Positions 37,372 to 41,450 of a stretch of DNA of 41,450 bases are shown here, one piece after another. The first letter of the stretch is position 1; each line of letters opens with the position of its first letter. The position numbers were made by a program, and so were the translations under genes. Origin of the DNA: CALXOJ01 sp034120015. GTDB lineage: Bacteria > Spirochaetota > Spirochaetia > JAFGXN01. Location: positions 1 through 41,450 of the forward strand of contig JAXEIF010000015.1 of the NCBI GenBank assembly GCA_034120015.1. Reading direction: 5' to 3'. The notes under the pieces were generated by a model, which did not search any database, was not told the DNA's origin, and was given only the letters and a program-made list of their open reading frames with translations.

Positions 37372-40257
37372 TTATTCCCTTACGACAGGATTGACACGGA
37401 CATTTGAGGAAGAAGAAGACCATTCATTGTCCCATTTTTCTTTCTGGGCTGTTGTCAGTATCAGATCCAATATTTGAGTCGGTGAATCATCGGGGGTTCG
37501 CTGGTTTCCGCAGTACAGTATTTGTAAATCTGTAATATGACTGATATCCAGTTCGGCAAATCGGTTATTATCACAGTTTATCCAGGTTAATTTTGTATTC
37601 GCCGACAGATCCAGCTCTGCCAGCCGGTTATCACTGCACTGCAACTGATTCAATTCCGTCAGTCCCGACACATCGAGTTCCGTCAGTGTGTTATTATAAC
37701 AGCTTAGCCATTGCAATTTTGTATTTGCCGATACGTCCAGATTTGTCAAACCGCAATAAGTACAGGACAAATCCAGCAACTCCGTATTCTTCGACACATC
37801 CAAAGTCCCAATTGAGGAACTATTGCAACTCAGTAATTGCAGTTTCGTATTTTTCGATACGTCGAGAGCGGTTAAGCGGTTATTCTGCAGGTTCAAATTC
37901 ACCAATTCCGTGTTGTTTGACACATCTATGGCCGTCAGTTGATTATCGGTACAATCCAAATCCGTCAGTGCCGTGTTCTTCGTCACATCCAATTCCGTCA
38001 GCTTATTTCCCCGTAAGTCCAGGGTGGTCAGACTGACGTTCTTCGTCACATCCAGTGCGGTCAGGGCATTGTTCCGTAAGTTCAGGTTGGTCAGTCCGGT
38101 AAAGTATTCGATACCGCCCAAATCGGTCAGTCCTTTATATGAAAGATCCAACTCCGTAACAGCCGCTATTGCTGCCAGATTTCCCGGTGTCAGTTCGACC
38201 GTTCCGTCACCTTTCTTTGTCCAGGTGCATTTATCGCCGACCGCTTCGATAAAAGCGGTATTTCCCAAAAGATCCACCGAAATTTGACAGGCGGCTGTTT
38301 TGCCCGGGTCATCGTTACCGGTAACCGTCACGGTGGCTGTGCCGGGTCCGTTCGCCTTTACCGTATAAGTGCCGTCCCCGTTATCGGCTATTGCGGCAAC
38401 ACTTCCGTCACTGTCAATCGCCCAGGTTACCGTCTTGTCAGATGCGTTTTCCGGAAGAACGGCAGCCGTCAGGATTGCCGATTCGCCGTTTTTCAACGCC
38501 AAAGTCGGTTTGTTCAGCCGAATCTCCGTTACCGGTTCCCAGGTCGGTGTAACCGTATAGGTATCGGATTGTTCGCTGCCGTCCGTGGCGGCCGCCTTAA
38601 AGGTAATTTTTTTCGGAGTCTTTCCGAATTCTTTGGCAATCGTAACGGTACAGGCGGTTCCGTCTTCGGAAGGTGTCAGTTTAACATGTTCGGAAGGACT
38701 ACCCTCCACAGTTGCTGTCCAATCCAGTTTTTTGTTTGTCGCATCCTCCGGATAAATGACCGGTTCCAATATGAACGTTCCGCCTACAGACGCATAAGGA
38801 TATCCCGAAAAGTAGATCGACCGTATCAGAACCGGTTTCACCGTCACCGTACAGGTTGCCGTTTTACTGCCGTCTTTGGCGGTGACCGTCACGGTAACGG
38901 TTTCGATTTTCGTAATACCTTCCTTGGCTTTGACACTGCAGGTGCCGTCTCCGTTATCGGTCAGTTCCACCGCGGCTTCCGGGTCGGCTTTCCATGTCAC
39001 CGTTTTATCGGTGGCATTGTCCGGTTTGACAGTCGCTGTCAGCGTTTGCGCTTCTTCTCCCAATGTAACGGTCAATGTTGTCCGGTTCAAAGAAACTCCC
39101 GTTACCGGTACCCGTTTCGTTGTCACCGTACACGTTGCCGTTTTACTGCCGTCATTGGTGGTCGCCGTCACGGTGAAAGTTTGTTCCGGACACTCTTTAT
39201 CGGCCGCTATCGCATAAGTTCCGTCTTCGTTTTTGGTGACCGTCAGGTGAGTTTCTTCCGGGGTAAAACTCCACGTGACTTCTTTGTCGTAGGCGTTTAC
39301 CGGGTCGAACGTTACCGTTATATTCGTCGAACCGCCCAGCGTCAGCTCCTGCGTTGCCGGTGAGAGGGTAATGCCTTTCACCGCCACCGGTGTCACTTTA
39401 ACCGTACATGCGTCTTCGTAACCGCCGTCTGCGGTGGTTGCTTTCACGACGGCATCGCCGACTTTCAGACCTTTAACGACGCAGGTGCCGTCTTCGTTAT
39501 CGGTCAGTTTGACCGCATCGGCCGGTTCGGCTGTCCAATTCACCGTTTTATCCGAAGCCTCTTCCGGAGTGACGGTTGCCGTTAAGGTGACCGTTTTTTC
39601 GAATTCAATCGTTGCTGTCTCTTGATCCAATGCAATGCCGGTAACCGATACCGTACATTCGACTTCACACGCGGCCGTTTTTTCGCCGTCTTCGGTTTTG
39701 GCCGTTACGGTGACCGTTCCTTTTGTCAGCGCCTTCACCGTACAGCTGCCGTTTTTGTTATCGGTCAGTTCGACTGCGTCTGCCGGTTCGGCTGTCCATG
39801 TGACCGTTTTGTTTGTCGCATTTTCCGGTAAAACGGCGGCGGTTACGGTTCCCGACGTTCCCAGCGGCAGCTTGAGCGTTGGGGGGTCCAGGGTGATTCC
39901 GGTAACGGAGACCGGTTTTGCCGTTATTTTACAGGTCGCCGTTTTGCCGCCGTCTTCGGTTTTGGCCGTTACGGTGACATCGCCTGCTTTAACGGCTTTT
40001 ACCGTGCAGACGTTTTCTTTTGCCGAGATTTCGACAATCCCTTTCGGCGCGACGCTCCATTCAATCTTTTTATTTGTCGCATCTGCCGGTAAAACGGTGG
40101 CCGTCAGAGTGACTGTACTGCCCACACCGAGATCGCACTCTACCTGATCCAGCAGAACGCCGGTCACCGCAACCGGTTCCGGCTTACAGGCAAACAGCAG
40201 CAGGGCCGCCGCCGCAACCATGATTCCCTTTACGGAAATGATTTTCTTCAAACTCAT
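37372..40257 (-). CDS. Large lipoprotein with seven BIG2 domains and LRR repeats
   Basis: 961 aa. The same signal peptide as the 35892 protein. Seven successive BIG2/Ig-like domains (about residues 28-690), each opening with a V-x-VTGI-x-L type strand and containing ATV-x-PE(N/D)AT(N/D)K-x-V-x-W and a T-x-DG(G/S)KTA-x-C motif. These are followed by a linker and about nine 21-residue LRRs (about 730-925), more diverged than those of the 35892 protein (NLNLRNNALTALDVTKN; YLDCTDNQ-like units). The C-terminal cap LTTAQKEKWDNEWSSSSSN matches the neighbour. Expected to be a long surface stalk with a binding head. AGGAGG lies four nt before the ATG. Confidence 0.93.
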   Translation of the reverse strand: MSLKKIISVKGIMVAAAALLLFACKPEPVAVTGVLLDQVECDLGVGSTVTLTATVLPADATNKKIEWSVAPKGIVEISAKENVCTVKAVKAGDVTVTAKTEDGGKTATCKITAKPVSVTGITLDPPTLKLPLGTSGTVTAAVLPENATNKTVTWTAEPADAVELTDNKNGSCTVKALTKGTVTVTAKTEDGEKTAACEVECTVSVTGIALDQETATIEFEKTVTLTATVTPEEASDKTVNWTAEPADAVKLTDNEDGTCVVKGLKVGDAVVKATTADGGYEDACTVKVTPVAVKGITLSPATQELTLGGSTNITVTFDPVNAYDKEVTWSFTPEETHLTVTKNEDGTYAIAADKECPEQTFTVTATTNDGSKTATCTVTTKRVPVTGVSLNRTTLTVTLGEEAQTLTATVKPDNATDKTVTWKADPEAAVELTDNGDGTCSVKAKEGITKIETVTVTVTAKDGSKTATCTVTVKPVLIRSIYFSGYPYASVGGTFILEPVIYPEDATNKKLDWTATVEGSPSEHVKLTPSEDGTACTVTIAKEFGKTPKKITFKAAATDGSEQSDTYTVTPTWEPVTEIRLNKPTLALKNGESAILTAAVLPENASDKTVTWAIDSDGSVAAIADNGDGTYTVKANGPGTATVTVTGNDDPGKTAACQISVDLLGNTAFIEAVGDKCTWTKKGDGTVELTPGNLAAIAAVTELDLSYKGLTDLGGIEYFTGLTNLNLRNNALTALDVTKNVSLTTLDLRGNKLTELDVTKNTALTDLDCTDNQLTAIDVSNNTELVNLNLQNNRLTALDVSKNTKLQLLSCNSSSIGTLDVSKNTELLDLSCTYCGLTNLDVSANTKLQWLSCYNNTLTELDVSGLTELNQLQCSDNRLAELDLSANTKLTWINCDNNRFAELDISHITDLQILYCGNQRTPDDSPTQILDLILTTAQKEKWDNEWSSSSSNVRVNPVVRE

Positions 40258-40269
40258 ATATCCTCCTTG
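40160..40269 (-). repeat. 110-bp direct repeat, copy 2 (5' end of the 37372 gene)
   Basis: The partner of 37162-37271; one mismatch in 110 bp by eye. Confidence 0.95.
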
Positions 40270-40280
40270 CCCGCTCGGGC
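40269..40280 (-). promoter_or_regulatory. Hairpin just upstream of the 37372 gene ribosome binding site
   Basis: GCCCG and CGGGC around two bases, directly before AAGGAGG on the minus strand; AAAGCGC precedes it as in the sister gene. Confidence 0.55.
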
Positions 40281-40340
40281 GCTTTGTTATCCGATTCCGG
40301 CAAGAGTCATCTCCGGCCGGATGCGGAAACGATGCTTATT

Positions 40341-41141
40341 TTAGAATATAAAAACAACCTCTACATCACGGGTAATAGAGTGATTTCCCTCCTCGGTTGT
40401 AACCGTAAATGTAGTCGACCCCTCCTTTTTCCCCTTGAGTACAAAAGAGGACTCTCCGGGCGTCACTTCGATTATTCCCTCTGTTCCGACGCTGTATGTA
40501 AGCTTTTTGTTTGTGGCATTTTCCGGCAAAACCATGACTCCCACGGAAACAAAGGATCTCATCTTTAATTTCAACGAACCCGAAGCGTCGTCCGTCCACT
40601 TGAGCCCGGTTACCGGTACAACTTTCACTTCAATATGAACAATTCTGTATTTTGTACTGTCGGCAGCACTTGCGACTTTAAGCGAGATGAATCCTTTCTT
40701 TTTTCCTGTCACCGTACAGGTGCCGTCTCCGTTGTCTTTCAACTCGCAGATATCCGAATCGGCCGGTTCGCCTTCCGGTGTTACGAAACTCCAGACAACC
40801 TTTTTATTTGTTGCATTCTCCGGTGTAACGGTAGCCGTAAATGTCTTGGATTCTCCGATACTCAGCGGCAGCGCAGTTAATACATTCGGCTGTTGCGGCT
40901 TCACATCAACATCTTCCACCGGGACTGTTTCCGCCGGTGTTTCCGGTGTTTCCGGTGTTTCCGGTGTTTCCGGTGTTTCCGGTGTTTCCGGTGTTTCCGG
41001 TGTTTCCGGTGTTTCCGGTGTTTCCGGTGTTTCCGGTGTTTCCGGTGTTTCCGGCTTTGTTTGCGGATCGCAGGCAAACAGCATCGCTGTTACCAGCATA
41101 ACGAGAATTCCCTTGACAGAAATCTTTTTCTTCAAATTCAT
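40341..41141 (-). CDS. Lipoprotein with a Pro-Glu-Thr repeat linker and two BIG2-like domains
   Basis: 266 aa. Signal MNLKKKISVKGILVMLVTAM then LFAC with Cys24, clearly related to the MSLKKIISVKGI signal of the two downstream genes. Next comes a linker of 13 Pro-Glu-Thr triplets encoded by a perfect 9-bp tandem repeat. Two BIG2-like domains follow (LPLSIGESKTFTATVTPENA ... GTCTVTGKKKG, and VPVTGLKWTDDASGSL ... VLPENATNKKLTYSV). There is no LRR region. The rigid acidic linker would project the Ig domains from the membrane; its length may vary by slippage without a frame shift. AGGGGG precedes the ATG by about five nt. First gene of the three-gene cluster. Confidence 0.9.
   Translation of the reverse strand: MNLKKKISVKGILVMLVTAMLFACDPQTKPETPETPETPETPETPETPETPETPETPETPETPETPETPAETVPVEDVDVKPQQPNVLTALPLSIGESKTFTATVTPENATNKKVVWSFVTPEGEPADSDICELKDNGDGTCTVTGKKKGFISLKVASAADSTKYRIVHIEVKVVPVTGLKWTDDASGSLKLKMRSFVSVGVMVLPENATNKKLTYSVGTEGIIEVTPGESSFVLKGKKEGSTTFTVTTEEGNHSITRDVEVVFIF
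40941..41048 (-). repeat. 9-bp tandem repeat, 12 perfect units, encoding Pro-Glu-Thr
   Basis: TTCCGGTGT on the plus strand (ACACCGGAA on the coding strand) repeats 12 times without error, flanked by one variant unit on each side. As 9 is a multiple of three, unit gain or loss changes linker length in frame. Confidence 0.97.
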
Positions 41142-41153
41142 TTTATCCCCCTT

Positions 41154-41166
41154 GCGGCTTCGCCGC
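41154..41166 (-). promoter_or_regulatory. Hairpin just upstream of the 40341 gene ribosome binding site
   Basis: GCGGC, a three-base loop and GCCGC, immediately 5' of AAGGGGG on the minus strand. Third instance of this arrangement in the cluster. Confidence 0.55.
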
Positions 41167-41216
41167 TTTTCTTTCTTCTCCTTTACGGAGTTTTTTCCTG
41201 TCTGTACGGCAGCTTT

Positions 41217-41222
41217 ATAATA
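41217..41222 (-). promoter_or_regulatory. Possible -10 box of the BIG2/LRR cluster
   Basis: TATTAT on the minus strand, predicting +1 near 41210 and a leader of about 68 nt that includes the hairpin at 41154-41166. No matching -35 box is present; the expected position lies in the inverted repeat at 41237-41286. Confidence 0.3.
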
Positions 41223-41236
41223 CTGCTGTTTTACAC

Positions 41237-41286
41237 GAGAACACCCCGGCCGCCCGTCTGTTCAGACGGACTGCCGTGGTGTTCTC
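41237..41286. other. Long interrupted inverted repeat (about 20 bp of stem)
   Basis: GAGAACACC (41237-41245) pairs with GGTGTTCTC (41278-41286). Inside, CGGC pairs with GCCG and CCGTCTG with CAGACGG around two bases, with small internal loops. It may be a terminator for an upstream gene, a structured RNA or a regulatory fold-back. The plus side is followed by a T-rich stretch. Confidence 0.75.
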
Positions 41287-41330
41287 TTCATATTTTTCCG
41301 TTAAATTTACTGTAATTAAAGTATAATTAT

Positions 41331-41450
41331 GCTGTGCTGTGCTGTGCTGTGCTGTGCTGTGCTGTGCTGTGCTGTGCTGTGCTGTGATGTGCTGTGCTTT
41401 GATTTGATGTGATGTGCTTTGCTTTGATTTGATTTGATGTGATGAGATGT
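41331..41450. repeat. Degenerate pentanucleotide repeat array running off the window
   Basis: 24 consecutive 5-bp units in perfect register: 11 GCTGT units, then a mixture of GATGT, GCTGT, GCTTT and GATTT, with one GATGA. Nearly all variation is at position 2 (C or A) and position 4 (G or T). The minus strand has no stop codon in any frame within the array. The 41142-41330 stretch before it holds the hairpins and possible -10 listed above and no other gene seen. Confidence 0.95.

Noticed and set aside
38284..39363. A 359-codon plus-strand open frame inside the BIG2/LRR gene
   Set aside because: Antisense to repeated BIG2 domains; the frame repeats with the domains and has no independent start signal.
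41331..41450. Pentanucleotide array as a CRISPR array
   Set aside because: Units are 5 bp with no spacers, and no cas genes are present.

Overview
The window reads as a chromosomal segment of a spirochaete, most likely Treponema-like. The pointers are abundant lipoproteins with relaxed lipoboxes, leucine-rich-repeat proteins of the 21-residue TpLRR type joined to BIG2 domains, an Rpn/PD-(D/E)XK family protein with a Gly-Lys-Glu-rich tail, a fused AroD-AroE enzyme and a five-gene [FeFe]-hydrogenase operon. The sialidase and the surface-type proteins suggest host association. The genus is inferred from gene content, and no rRNA or tRNA was seen.

Layout. 1-1354 (-): metY and the start of a following gene. 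1448-5373 (+): small membrane protein, uppP and ftsK, ending at a perfect palindromic terminator. 5425-10967: lipoprotein, D-lactate dehydrogenase and predicted outer-membrane protein (-), secreted ankyrin protein (+), NlpC/P60 protein and rlmE (-). 11223-14413 (+): ilvB-ilvN-hydroxyacid dehydrogenase. 14440-17775 (-): icd, an Ala-rich exported protein and aroDE. 17956-22094 (-): six small FN3-like lipoproteins in three related types plus one unrelated lipoprotein, with gene remnants between them. 22328-27336 (+): NuoE-like, HATPase, [2Fe-2S] protein, NuoF-like and HydA, an NAD(H)-linked [FeFe] hydrogenase. 27405-30987 (-): InlB-repeat lipoprotein, membrane protein, sialidase and DAHP synthase. 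31119-34725: purQ (+), MFS transporter (-), Cys-rich protein and birA (+). 34920-41141 (-): Rpn-family protein and three BIG2/LRR lipoproteins, followed by structured and pentanucleotide-repeat DNA up to the window edge.

Metabolic theme. The enzymes fit a fermentative anaerobe: lactate formation, H2 formation or uptake tied to NADH and ferredoxin, branched-chain amino-acid synthesis (ilvBN), aromatic synthesis (DAHP synthase, AroDE), sulfhydrylation (MetY) and 2-oxoglutarate supply (Icd). The envelope theme is heavy: about ten lipoproteins, several in duplicated and recombined arrays.

The two most notable patterns follow. (1) Promoters are very uniform (mostly TTGACA or TTGCAA, 17 bp, a -10 box). 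They are placed so that the predicted +1 falls on or within about three bases of the Shine-Dalgarno sequence (metY, ank, ilvB, two FN3 lipoprotein units, purQ, the MFS gene) or on the start codon itself (aroF, the 1448 gene, the 33678 gene). (2) The FN3-lipoprotein array is a mosaic of duplicated genes, promoters, leaders and signal-peptide ends, which resembles an antigen-diversification locus.
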